A DNA stretch of 44,963 nt, taken from the NCBI GenBank assembly GCA_035689185.1, contig DASSLY010000117.1, forward strand, positions 1-44,963. Reading direction: 5' to 3'. The DNA is from DASSLY01 sp035689185 (GTDB lineage: Bacteria; Actinomycetota; Actinomycetes; Actinomycetales; Dermatophilaceae). A program made the translations under genes and the position numbers. This document shows, one piece after another, positions 23,786-33,396 of the stretch. The notes beneath the pieces are model-generated. The model worked only from the letters and a program-made list of their open reading frames with translations, was not told where the DNA came from and did not search any database. Every line of letters begins with the position of its first letter. The stretch's first letter is position 1.

Positions 23786-23882
23786 TCGCCGCTGGGTCGA
23801 TGCCAGTTCGAGCCGGGTCCCAGGCGGATCCCGGGTAGGGGGAGGGGTGCGGGGTACGGACCACACCTCGCTGGGTCGAACC

Positions 23883-23898
23883 ACACCGTATGCGGTGT
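23883..23898 (+). terminator. stem-loop downstream of the Ser/Thr kinase gene
   Basis: ACACCG (23883-23888) and CGGTGT (23893-23898) form a 6-bp stem with loop TATG, followed by CATTTGG. It precedes the minisatellite and may be the kinase gene's terminator. Confidence 0.35.
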
Positions 23899-23905
23899 CA
23901 TTTGG

Positions 23906-24251
23906 CCCAGCGGGGTGTGCCCGGCCCAGCGGGGTGTGCCCGGCCGAGAGGAGGGTGCGCCCCGCCCAGCGGGGTGTGCCTGACCCACGGGTGTGCCCGG
24001 CCCAGCGGGGTGTGCCCGGCCGAGAGGAGGGTGCGCCCCGCCCAGCGGGGTGTGCCTGACCCACGGGGGTGCGCCCCGCCCAGCGGGGTGTGCCTGACCC
24101 GGCCGGGTGTGCCCGGCCCAGCGGGGTGTGCCCGGCCCAGCGGGGTGTGCCCGACCCACGGGGGTGTGCCTGGCCGAGAGGAGGGTGCGCCCCGCCCAGC
24201 CGGGTGTGCCTGACCCACGGGGGTGTGCCCGGCCCACGGGGGCCACGCTCG
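23906..24251. repeat. minisatellite of about 18 GC-rich 17-21-base units
   Basis: Contiguous units with no spacers. Class A: cccagcggggtgtgcccgg (or ending ctga), the most frequent; class B: 21 bases beginning ccgagaggagggtgcgcc; class C: cccacgggggtgtgcccgg and variants. Units 2-5 (A-B-A-C) are repeated as units 6-9, so there is a higher-order repeat. Most units contain GGG-TGTG-CCC, able to form a small hairpin. Open frames through the array on both strands only translate the repeat and are not taken as genes. It lies between the kinase stop and the NmrA-like gene. Confidence 0.9.
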
Positions 24252-24298
24252 GGTCCTCTGCCGCGCCCGATGATGCGGCCCGGGGAAGAATGGTGCGC

Positions 24299-25140
24299 AT
24301 GCGGATCGTGGTCACCGGTGCGACCGGGAACATCGGCGGCCGGGTCGCCCGCCGCCTCGCTGAAGCCGGCGTGGAGCAGTTGCTGCTGGTCCGCGACCCC
24401 GCACGGGCGCCGAAGCTGCCCGGGGCGGAGGTCGCACAGGCCTCCTACGACGACCCGGACGCGGTGCGCGCCGCGCTCCGGCCGGGGGAGCCGGTGCTGA
24501 TGGTCTCGGGCAGCGAGTCGGTGGACCGGCTGGCCCACCACCGCGCCTTCGTGGACGCCGCGGCGACGGCCGGTGTCGGGCACCTGGTGTACACCTCGTT
24601 TCTGGGCGCCGCGCACGACGCGACGTTTACCCTGGTCCGTGACCACGCCGCCACCGAGGACCACATCCAGGCGTCCGGCCTGCCATTCACCTTCCTGCGG
24701 GACAGCCTGTACGCCGACTTCCTGCCGTCCATGGTCGGCGACGACGGCGCCCTTCGGGGCCCGGCCGGGGAGGGGCGGGTGGCCCCGGTGGCCCAGGACG
24801 ACATCGCCGACGCGGCGACGGCGGTGCTGCGCGCGCCGCAGGCCCACGCGGGCGCGGCATACGACCTGACCGGCCCGGCGGCGCTGACCATGGCCGAGAT
24901 CGCCGAGATGCTCGGTGAGGTGACCGGGCGGCCGACGCGGTACGTGCCGGAGACCCTGGCCGAGGCCTACGCGTCGCGGGCGCACTACGGTGCGCCGGAC
25001 TGGCAGGTGGACGCCTGGGTCTCCACCTACACCGCGATCGCCGCCGGTGAGCTGGACGTCGTCAGCCCCGACGTGCAGCGGCTGTCCGGCCATCCGGCGA
25101 CCCCGTTGGCCGAGGTACTGCGGCGGACGGCGCCCCAGGC

Positions 25141-25144
<4 letters not shown>
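24299..25144 (+). CDS. NmrA-like NAD(P)-binding protein (SDR family)
   Basis: 281 residues. N-terminal Rossmann motif VVTGATGNIGG, TSFLGA and the substrate-side FLRDSLYADFLP are typical of NmrA/QOR2-type quinone-reductase or redox-sensing atypical SDRs. No catalytic YxxxK. ATG at 24299 is chosen because GGGGAAG lies about 10 bases upstream; ATG at 24290 would sit directly on that site. Extensions further upstream run into the minisatellite. Overlaps glycerol kinase by ATGA, so the two are co-translated, although a functional link is not obvious. Confidence 0.85.
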
Positions 25145-26655
<1,511 letters not shown>

Positions 26656-26742
26656 GCGCCGGCGGACGGAGCCGGTTGCCGCGCCGCCCGCGTGCGGCAG
26701 ACTCCTCCTGACCCACTCGCCCCGCGTGGAAACGGAACCCCC

Positions 26743-27360
26743 GTGAGCTCATCCCTGTCACCCGCCCCTCGCGGACGCCGCCTGCCGGCCCGCGACCTGG
26801 CGCTCATCGCCTCCTTCGCCGCGTTCATCGCGGTGCTCGGCCTGCCCGGCAGCATCCACCTGTTCGGCAATGCCGTCCCGATCACCCTGCAGACCCTGGG
26901 CGTCATGCTCGCCGGGTCTGTGCTGGGCTGGAAGCGCGGCGCCTTGGCGGTGGCCACGTTCCTGGCCCTCGTCGCGGCCGGCCTGCCGCTGCTGTCCGGC
27001 GGCCGCGGCGGGCTCGCGGTGTTCCAGGGGCCTAGCGCCGGCTACCTTGTCGGCTTCCTCCTGGGCGCCGCGGTCATCGGTTGGCTGGTGGAGCGGCGGC
27101 TGCCGCGGCCGCCGACCTGGTGGCTGGCCGTGGCCAACGTCGTCGGCGGCATCGGCGCGGTCTACCTGGTCGGCATCCCGGTCCAGGCGGCCGTGCTCGG
27201 CACCTCCGGGCTGGTCGCCACGGCGGTCGGTGCGCTGGTCTTCCTACCCGGTGACCTGGTCAAGGCGGCCATCGCGACCGTGGTCGCGGCCGCGGTCCAC
27301 CGCGGCTACCCCGACGTCGCTGCACCGTCCGGCGGGCGAGAGCGGACCGTCGCGCGGTGA
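26743..27360 (+). CDS. bioY: biotin transporter substrate-specificity subunit BioY
   Basis: 205 residues, about six membrane helices, S component of a biotin ECF transporter. Family marks: PITLQTLGVMLAG, GLPLLSGGRGGLAVFQGPSAGYLVGF and a C-terminal LVFLPGDLVKAAIA. GTG at 26743 gives a short basic N-terminus; a GTG at 26692 would add 17 Pro/Arg-rich residues. First gene of a five-gene operon in which each gene overlaps the next by 4-7 bases. No biotin-operator palindrome could be recognised in the 87 bases upstream. Confidence 0.92.
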   Translation: MSSSLSPAPRGRRLPARDLALIASFAAFIAVLGLPGSIHLFGNAVPITLQTLGVMLAGSVLGWKRGALAVATFLALVAAGLPLLSGGRGGLAVFQGPSAGYLVGFLLGAAVIGWLVERRLPRPPTWWLAVANVVGGIGAVYLVGIPVQAAVLGTSGLVATAVGALVFLPGDLVKAAIATVVAAAVHRGYPDVAAPSGGRERTVAR

Positions 27361-28436
27361 CGTGCCGGGTCCTGCGGGAACCCGACCAGCACGCCCTGTA
27401 TGACGCGCTGGTCGGCTGCCTGCGACACGGGGCCTCGTGCGCCGTGCTGGACCCTGCTTGGCCCACCGAACTGGCCGCCGCCGCCGAACGGGCTGTCGCC
27501 GAGCGCCCCGTCCCGCCCCGTTCCCTGGTGCTGTTCACCTCCGGGTCCAGCGGGCGGCCCCGTGCCGTGGTGCGCAGCCTGGCCTCATGGCAGGCCAGCC
27601 TCGACGCGGTCACCCAGATCACCGGCATCAGCGGGAGGGACACCGTGTGGCTGCCGGGGCCGCTGTGGTCGACCCTGTCCCTCTACGGCGCCTTCCACGC
27701 CTGGTCCGTCGGTGCCCGGGTGCTGCTCGCCGACGACGACCCGGCGGCGGCGACCTCGGTTCATTGCGTGCCCACCGTGCTGCGCCGGTTGCCGGCCAGC
27801 GACCTGCCGGCGCTGCGCCGCGTCGTCGTGGCCGGGGAGCCACTGCCGGGGTCGGTACGGGCCGCCGCCGCCGACCGGGGGTGGCGGGTGGTCGAGTACT
27901 ACGGCGCTGCCGAGCTGTCCTTCGTCGGCTGGCGGGCCGACGGCGGACCGTTCGCGCCGTTCCCCGGGGTCGACGTCCGGGTCACGGAGGGGCAGGTCTG
28001 GGTCCGGTCGGCCTACCTGGCCGACGGCTACCTCGAGGGTGCTGGCGCGGACGGCGGCGGGCCGCTGCGCCGGGACGGCGCCTGGGCCACCGTCGGCGAC
28101 CGAGGCGTCGCGGTCGACGGCGGCTTCCTGCTCGCCGGTCGCGGCGACGCGGTGACCACCGGCGGGCACACCGTGGTCCTCGGCGAGGTCGAGGCGGCGC
28201 TGCGCCAGGTGCCCGGCGTGCGCGAGGTTGCCGTCGTCGGCCTCCCGCACCCGAGGCTGGGCCAGGTGCCGGTGGCGGTGGTCGCCGGGGACGCCACGGT
28301 GGCGGACCTGCGCCGGGCCTGCTCGGCCCTGCCCGCGCCGGCGCGGCCGCGGCGGTTCGTGTCCGTCGCACAGCTGCCCCGCACCTCGGCCGGCAAGGTC
28401 AGCCGGGCCGAGGTCGCGAGCCTGGTGCCGCGATGA
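27357..28436 (+). CDS. short acyl-CoA ligase (AMP-dependent synthetase), YhfT-like
   Basis: 359 residues, well short of the usual ~500-550, but complete in motifs: P-loop LVLFTSGSSGRPRAV, VEYYGAAELSFVG (A5-like), GRGDAVTTGGHTVVLGEVEAAL (hinge and A8) and the catalytic Lys in RTSAGKVSRAEV. Activates an acid as acyl-AMP and then acyl-CoA. Lying between bioY and a thiolase it matches the Bacillus yhfU-yhfT-yhfS arrangement, which belongs to the BirA biotin regulon. A role in handling or making a biotin precursor (pimeloyl-type acyl-CoA) is an inference. GTG start overlaps the bioY stop (GTGA). Confidence 0.82.
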   Translation: MTCRVLREPDQHALYDALVGCLRHGASCAVLDPAWPTELAAAAERAVAERPVPPRSLVLFTSGSSGRPRAVVRSLASWQASLDAVTQITGISGRDTVWLPGPLWSTLSLYGAFHAWSVGARVLLADDDPAAATSVHCVPTVLRRLPASDLPALRRVVVAGEPLPGSVRAAAADRGWRVVEYYGAAELSFVGWRADGGPFAPFPGVDVRVTEGQVWVRSAYLADGYLEGAGADGGGPLRRDGAWATVGDRGVAVDGGFLLAGRGDAVTTGGHTVVLGEVEAALRQVPGVREVAVVGLPHPRLGQVPVAVVAGDATVADLRRACSALPAPARPRRFVSVAQLPRTSAGKVSRAEVASLVPR

Positions 28437-29617
28437 CCGACGCGCTGCGCGAGCCGGTGGTGGTGGCCGCCCGCCGCACCCCGGTCGGCACCGCCGGGCA
28501 CGGCCTGGCCGGGCTCGACGTGACGGGGCTGCTCGTGCCGGTGCTGCAGGCCGTCGTCGCCGACGTGGCCGCACTGCTCGGGGAGGACCCCCGCGTCGAG
28601 GAGGTCGTCATCGGCAACTGCCTGGGCCCCGGCGGCAACCCGGCCCGGGTGGCGACCCTTGCGGCCGGCCTGGGGTTGCACGTCCCTGCCGTCACCGTGG
28701 ACCGGCAGTGCGGCAGCGGCCAGGAGGCAGTTCACCAGGCGGCGGCGCTGGTCCGGGCCGGCCAGGCCGATCTGGTCCTGGCCGGCGGGGTGGAGAGCGC
28801 GAGCACCGCGCCCTGGCGGATGTGGCCGCCGGCCGGCCCGGACGGGCAGCCGGTGCGTTACCGCCGGGCACCGTTCGCGCCGCGTGGCCCGGACGGGCTG
28901 GGCGACCCGGACATGGGCCCGGCCGCCGACGAGCTCGCCCGGCAGCGGTCGGTCACCCGACAGCGCCAGGACCACTACGCCGTCCGCTCGCACGCCCTCA
29001 CCCGGGGCGCTGCCGCGGCAGGCCGGTACGACGCCGAACTGGTCCCCGTCGCCGGGGTGGAGCACGACGAACGCCCACGCCACCTCGAACTGGCCACCCT
29101 GGCCCGGTTGCGCCCCGCGTTCGGCCAGGCCGGCACCGTGACTGCGGGCAACAGCTGCGGGATCAGCGACGGCGCGGCTGTCGTCGCGGTGGTGAGCGAG
29201 CAGGTTCGCCAGCGGCACGGCATACCGGGCCTGGCGGTGCAGGACTGGGTGAGCGTCGGCGTCCACCCGGCTACCCCGGGCATCGGGCCGGTGCCAGCGG
29301 TGAGCCGGCTGCTGCGGCGGGCCGGGCTCGACATCGCCGACGTCGGCGTGCTGGAGGTCACCGAGGCGTTCGCGGCACAGGTGCTGGCCTGCACGGACGC
29401 CCTCGGCCTGGACCCGCTCGGGGTCGACGCCGACCGGGTCTGCCCGCAGGGCGGGGCGATCGCGATGGGCCACCCGTGGGGGGCCTCCGGCGCGCTGCTG
29501 GTCGTGCGCCTGTTCGCCGAGCTCGTGCGCGCCGACGGACCCGAGCTGGGGGTGGCGACCTGCGCCGTGGGCGGGGGTCAGGGACTGGCCTTGCTGGCCC
29601 GACGGGTCGGGCCATGA
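28433..29617 (+). CDS. thiolase family protein, YhfS-like
   Basis: 394 residues, acetyl-CoA acetyltransferase fold. Nucleophilic Cys93 in VDRQCGSG, His347 in GGAIAMGHPWGASGA and Cys377 in TCAVGGGQG are all present. The NEAF motif, whose Asn positions the catalytic water, reads TEAF (Thr310). Thiolases shorten or lengthen acyl-CoA by two carbons; with the preceding ligase it could chain-trim or build an acyl-CoA linked to biotin. ATGA overlaps with the genes on both sides show tight coupling to the transporter. Confidence 0.88.
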   Translation: MTDALREPVVVAARRTPVGTAGHGLAGLDVTGLLVPVLQAVVADVAALLGEDPRVEEVVIGNCLGPGGNPARVATLAAGLGLHVPAVTVDRQCGSGQEAVHQAAALVRAGQADLVLAGGVESASTAPWRMWPPAGPDGQPVRYRRAPFAPRGPDGLGDPDMGPAADELARQRSVTRQRQDHYAVRSHALTRGAAAAGRYDAELVPVAGVEHDERPRHLELATLARLRPAFGQAGTVTAGNSCGISDGAAVVAVVSEQVRQRHGIPGLAVQDWVSVGVHPATPGIGPVPAVSRLLRRAGLDIADVGVLEVTEAFAAQVLACTDALGLDPLGVDADRVCPQGGAIAMGHPWGASGALLVVRLFAELVRADGPELGVATCAVGGGQGLALLARRVGP

Positions 29618-30300
29618 TCCGGCTCGACCGGGTCAGCCACCGCTTCGGCGAGCGACTGGTGCTGGACCGGGTCGACCTCCACCTGGACGAACCCCGGATC
29701 GGGGTGGTCGGCGCCAACGGCTCGGGCAAGTCCACCCTGGCCCGGCTGCTCAACGGACTGGTCCTGCCCACCGGCGGCCGGGTCCTCGTCGACGGCATCG
29801 ACACCCGCCGGGACGCGGCGGCGGTGCGACGCCGGGTCGGGTTCGTCTTCTCCGACCCGGACGCGCAGATCGTGATGCCGACGGTCCGCGAGGACGTGGC
29901 GTTCTCGCTGCGCCGCCACAACCTGCCCCGTGACGTCGTGGACGAGCAGGTCCTCGCGGCGCTGGCCCGGTTCGGGTTGGCCGACCACGCCGACCACCCG
30001 GCGCACCTGCTGTCGAGCGGGCAGAAGCAGCTGCTGGCCTTCGCCTCCGTGCTGGTCACGGCGCCGCTGGTGCTGGTCTGCGACGAGCCGACCACGCTGC
30101 TGGATCTGCGCAACACCGCGGAGGTGCTGAGCGTCCTCGACACGCTGCCGCAGCAGGTGATCCTGGTCACCCATGACCTGGACTCGGTCGCCGGCTGGGA
30201 GCGCGTCCTGGTGCTGGCGATGGGCCGGGTCGTCGCGGACGGGCCGGGCGAGATGGCGGTGGACGCCTACCGGCGGCTGGTCCGGGAGGGGGCATGCTGA
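29614..30300 (+). CDS. bioM: ECF transporter ATPase BioM
   Basis: 228 residues. Walker A GANGSGKST (about 33-41), Q-loop FVFSDPDAQIVMPTVREDVAF (the SDPDAQ form is typical of ECF A subunits such as BioM/CbiO), signature LLSSGQKQLLAFA, Walker B LVLVCDEPTTLLD and His in VTHDLD. Energises BioY transport of biotin with BioN. Starts within the thiolase stop (ATGA) and overlaps bioN by 7 bases. Confidence 0.92.
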   Translation: MIRLDRVSHRFGERLVLDRVDLHLDEPRIGVVGANGSGKSTLARLLNGLVLPTGGRVLVDGIDTRRDAAAVRRRVGFVFSDPDAQIVMPTVREDVAFSLRRHNLPRDVVDEQVLAALARFGLADHADHPAHLLSSGQKQLLAFASVLVTAPLVLVCDEPTTLLDLRNTAEVLSVLDTLPQQVILVTHDLDSVAGWERVLVLAMGRVVADGPGEMAVDAYRRLVREGAC

Positions 30301-30893
30301 CCGGGACGTACCGCCCTGGGACCTCCCCGCTGCACCGGGCACCGGCCGGGTTGAAGCTGCTCGGCTTGCTCGCCCTCACCACCGCCCTGGTGGCTGGTCG
30401 CTCGCCGCTGGCCGTGGCGGTCGGTGCGCTGGCCGTGGCCACCCTGTATGCCGTCGCGCGGCTGCCGGCCTCGGCCGTTGTGGCGCAGGTGTGGCCGTTG
30501 CGCTGGGTCCTGCTGCTGCTGGCCGGGTTCCAGGTGTGGACGGCCGGGTGGCGCGCGGCAGTGCAGGTCGTGGGCGTGCTGCTCGTCGCGGTGGCCGCAG
30601 CCGGGCTGGTGACGCTGACCACCAGGGTGACCGACCTGCTGGACGCGTTCGTGGCGGGGCTCACCCCGTTGCGCCGGCTCGGCGTGGACCCGGAGCGGGT
30701 CGCGTTGGTGCTGGCGCTGGCCCTGCGCGCCGTGCCGGTCCTGCTGCAGACCTCCGACCGGGTCCGGGACGCGCGGCGCGCTCGCGGGCTGGAGCGCAGC
30801 ACCCGGGCACTGGTCACTCCGCTGGTCCTGGGCACGATCCGCCATGCCGACGCCGTGGGGGAGGCGCTGGCTGCTCGTGGCGTCGACGACTGA
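30294..30893 (+). CDS. bioN: ECF transporter transmembrane subunit BioN
   Basis: 199 residues with four or five membrane helices. The two cytoplasmic Ala-Arg-Gly signatures of T components are present: ARRARGLE near residue 163 and ALAARGVDD at the C-terminus, which couple to the ATPase. The family is CbiQ/BioN. Last gene of the operon; overlaps bioM by 7 bases. No clear terminator right after the stop; the cold-shock leader begins soon afterwards. Confidence 0.92.
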   Translation: MLTGTYRPGTSPLHRAPAGLKLLGLLALTTALVAGRSPLAVAVGALAVATLYAVARLPASAVVAQVWPLRWVLLLLAGFQVWTAGWRAAVQVVGVLLVAVAAAGLVTLTTRVTDLLDAFVAGLTPLRRLGVDPERVALVLALALRAVPVLLQTSDRVRDARRARGLERSTRALVTPLVLGTIRHADAVGEALAARGVDD

Positions 30894-31087
30894 GCAAACC
30901 CGTCTTGACCAGCACGAAGTCGTCGCGGAATCCACTAAACCGGAGGTCCCACCTGGCGCTCGTCGCGTGCTAGCGTTTGCCGCGGTTGCAGTTGCAGGTC
31001 CTCGCAGTTCGTCAGCGTGCGCCTTATCCGAGGGGCAGTTGGATCGACGGGCGTGTCCCGCCAGTTGTGGGGGTAGTGCGGCAGCCT

Positions 31088-31110
31088 GGAACGCACGAGG
31101 TGTGCGTTCC
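31088..31110 (+). promoter_or_regulatory. hairpin in the cold-shock mRNA leader
   Basis: GGAACGCAC (31088-31096), loop GAGGT, GTGCGTTCC (31102-31110): a perfect 9-bp stem 30 bases before the cspA-like start. The gap from bioN to the start codon (30894-31140, 247 bases) has no gene and probably contains the promoter and a long structured 5' UTR, as is usual for cold-shock genes whose translation depends on RNA folding. Confidence 0.5.
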
Positions 31111-31140
31111 ATTGGCCACCCAAAGAAAGAGTTCCTCCGT

Positions 31141-31344
31141 ATGGCACAGGGCACCGTGAAGTGGTTCAACGCTGAGAAGGGCTTTGGTTTCATCGCCCAG
31201 GACGGCGGCGGACCGGACGTCTTCGTTCACTACTCGGCGATTCAGAGCAGTGGCTACCGCTCCCTCGACGAGGCTCAGCGGGTGGAGTTCGAGGTCACCC
31301 AGGGTCCGAAGGGCCCGCAGGCCGACGCCGTCCGCCCGCTCTGA
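31141..31344 (+). CDS. cold-shock protein (CspA family)
   Basis: 67 residues, a single OB-fold RNA chaperone. RNP1 KGFGFIAQD and RNP2 DVFVHYSAI are intact; starts MAQGTVKWFNAEKGFG, as in actinobacterial CspA. Binds single-stranded RNA/DNA and melts mRNA structure. A weak purine-rich AAAGAAAGAG lies before the ATG. Preceded by a long leader with a stable hairpin and followed by a strong terminator. Confidence 0.95.
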   Translation: MAQGTVKWFNAEKGFGFIAQDGGGPDVFVHYSAIQSSGYRSLDEAQRVEFEVTQGPKGPQADAVRPL

Positions 31345-31360
31345 CCCCAGCACCACCCGG

Positions 31361-31392
31361 CGAAGCCCCCAGCCCCGCGGCTGGGGGCTTCG
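31361..31392. terminator. strong bidirectional terminator
   Basis: A perfect 14-bp stem: CGAAGCCCCCAGCC / GGCTGGGGGCTTCG with a 4-base loop CCGC, between the cold-shock gene (+) and the PBP gene (-). It is followed by TCC-GTCTT on the plus strand. It can serve both convergent genes. Confidence 0.9.
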
Positions 31393-31419
31393 TCCGTCTT
31401 CGGCCTGACGTGCGCCGGC

Positions 31420-33339
31420 TCAGCGCAACGCGGACAGGAATGCCTTGGCGACCGGGGCGGCGACCGCACCGCCGCTACGACCCTGCTCCACCAGCACCGC
31501 GAACGCCACCTCTCCCTGCCAGCCGACGAACCAGGCCCGGGTCTCCGGCGGGTTCTTGCCGCCGTGCTCGGCCGTCCCCGTCTTGCCCGAGACCGGGCCA
31601 CCCGGCGCGGTCTTGAGCACCAGCGCGGTCCCGTCGGTGACCACTCGGCGCATCAGCGTCCGCAGCTGCCCGGCGGCGGTGCGATCGAGCGGCACCGGGG
31701 AACGGTCCACGCCGGTGACCGCAGGCGAGGTGACCAGGGCCGGCGGCAGGTAGCTGCCGCGGGCCACCGAACCGGCCATGACCGCCAGCGCCACCGGTGA
31801 GGCCAGCGTCCTGGCCTGACCGAACGCGGACGCCGCCTTCTCGGTCGCCGACGTCGGGTCCGGCACCGAGCCGGTGAACACGTGGTCGACCCCGAGCGCA
31901 TCGCCCCAGTCGGCGCCCACGCCCAGCGCGCGGGCCGCCCGGCCCAGGTCGGCACTGCCCATCCGCGCTGCCAGCCGGGCGAAGGCGGTGTTGCACGAAT
32001 GGGCGAAGTCAGCGGCGAACGGCACGGTCCCCAGCGCCTCACCTTCGAAGTTGCGCACCACCATGCCGTCGACCACCACGGTCTTGGTGCATGGCACCCT
32101 CGTGGCCGGCGTCACCTTTCCGGTGCTGAGCAGGCTGTATGTGGTGGCGACCTTGAGCGTGGACCCCGGCTGGTACTGCCCCTGCAGGGCCCGGTCGAAG
32201 CCGAGCGACGGCGAGCTGGCCACGGCGAGCAGCTGGCCGGTCTTCACGTCCACCGCCACCAGCGCGGAGGGCACCGACCCGGTGGCTCGCAACGCGGTCT
32301 CGGCAGCCTGCTGCACCGGGGTGCGCAGGCTCAGCCGGACGTCGATGCCGTCGACGGGCGGCTTCTCGAAGAGCGGCGACGTGCTCGCCGGCAGGCCGGT
32401 CGCGGTCACCTTCACCCCGGGGGTGCCGCGCAGCACCGCGTCATACCTGCCCTGGATGCCGGAGAGCCCGGCGAAGTCGCCCGCGGCATACAGGCTGTTG
32501 CCCCGCTGGACCATCTCGGCGGTGACCGCACCGTAGGACCCGAGCACGGGCTGGCCGAAGGTGCGACTGGGCGCGAGCGGCTGCTCCCGCGGCGGGTAGA
32601 TCACGCCGGGCAGCGGCTCCAGCCGGGCTTGGAGCGGGCCGAAGTCCTTCTGCCGGTAGGTGATGACAGGGATGGGCGCCCGGGAGGACGACTGCTGGGC
32701 TGCGCGGAGCTTGGCCACCAGCGATCCTGCCGGTTCGCCGACGATCCGCTCCACCGCTGTCGCCGCAGCCGGCGTGGCCCGCAGCGGGTCGATCTGGACA
32801 TCGAACACCTTGCCGGTCACGAGCAGGGGGGCGCCGTCGCGGTCCAGGATGTCGTGGCGCTGGCTCCAGGTGCGCGCGGCCGTGAGCACCGTGTCCACCG
32901 GGGTGTCCGGATGCCACAACGACCGGTCGGCCGGAGGCTGGATCAGCCAGGCCGCGCCGCTGCGTCGGGCGGTCACCGGGTCGTCGTAGCTCCAGACCAC
33001 CCGGTCGGCCAGCGTCCAGCTGACTTTCAGCGTGGCGCGGGCCGTGTCGTGGTCCCGGGCGTACGAGCCCACCGTGACCGACACCGGGCCGGTGCCCAGG
33101 CCGGCGGTGGTCCGCTGGAAGGCGAGCGCGAGGTCGGAAGGTGACCGTCCGGCATACCGGACGCCCTGGTCGACCCGTCGCGCGGCCCAGCCGCGGGCCA
33201 GGGCGTCGAAGGCGGCGCGGGCGGCACGGTCGCGTTCGCTCTCCTGGCGCTGCTGCAGCACCAGCCAGCCCCCGGCGGCACCCCCCGCGACCAGCAGCGC
33301 GGTGGCCACCCCGCTGATGACGACGGTGCGACGCTTCAC
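31420..33339 (-). CDS. class B penicillin-binding protein, low-affinity (MecA_N) type
   Basis: 639 residues. One N-terminal anchor helix, then an NTF2-like MecA_N domain (about 30-150), a PBP dimer domain and a transpeptidase domain with the three motifs S-x-x-K (STLK near 393), S-x-N (SCN near 448) and K-T-G (SGKTGTAE near 586). The layout is that of PBP2a/PBP3-type enzymes and of mycobacterial PbpA relatives: septal or elongation transpeptidation, often with low beta-lactam affinity. The frame also opens at TTG 33351; GTG 33339 (MKRRTVV) is preferred. The gene points away from, and lies downstream of, an LCP gene on the same strand. Confidence 0.9.
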   Translation of the reverse strand: MKRRTVVISGVATALLVAGGAAGGWLVLQQRQESERDRAARAAFDALARGWAARRVDQGVRYAGRSPSDLALAFQRTTAGLGTGPVSVTVGSYARDHDTARATLKVSWTLADRVVWSYDDPVTARRSGAAWLIQPPADRSLWHPDTPVDTVLTAARTWSQRHDILDRDGAPLLVTGKVFDVQIDPLRATPAAATAVERIVGEPAGSLVAKLRAAQQSSSRAPIPVITYRQKDFGPLQARLEPLPGVIYPPREQPLAPSRTFGQPVLGSYGAVTAEMVQRGNSLYAAGDFAGLSGIQGRYDAVLRGTPGVKVTATGLPASTSPLFEKPPVDGIDVRLSLRTPVQQAAETALRATGSVPSALVAVDVKTGQLLAVASSPSLGFDRALQGQYQPGSTLKVATTYSLLSTGKVTPATRVPCTKTVVVDGMVVRNFEGEALGTVPFAADFAHSCNTAFARLAARMGSADLGRAARALGVGADWGDALGVDHVFTGSVPDPTSATEKAASAFGQARTLASPVALAVMAGSVARGSYLPPALVTSPAVTGVDRSPVPLDRTAAGQLRTLMRRVVTDGTALVLKTAPGGPVSGKTGTAEHGGKNPPETRAWFVGWQGEVAFAVLVEQGRSGGAVAAPVAKAFLSALR

Positions 33340-33396
33340 CCGCCCATCCAACCCGACCGGCCCTGGCTCACCTGGCGACGGGTATGCCGGCCGGGC

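Noticed and set aside
23906..24251. CRISPR array
   Set aside because: Units are contiguous, 17-21 bases, and there are no unique spacers or cas genes; it is a minisatellite.
23847..24333. Open frames on both strands through the minisatellite
   Set aside because: They only translate the repeat (Pro/Gly/Ala/Arg-rich periodic peptides), occur in several frames at once and have no ribosome site.
26656..26742. Riboswitch or BirA operator upstream of bioY
   Set aside because: No recognisable palindrome or conserved RNA structure could be seen in these 87 bases; regulation is left open.
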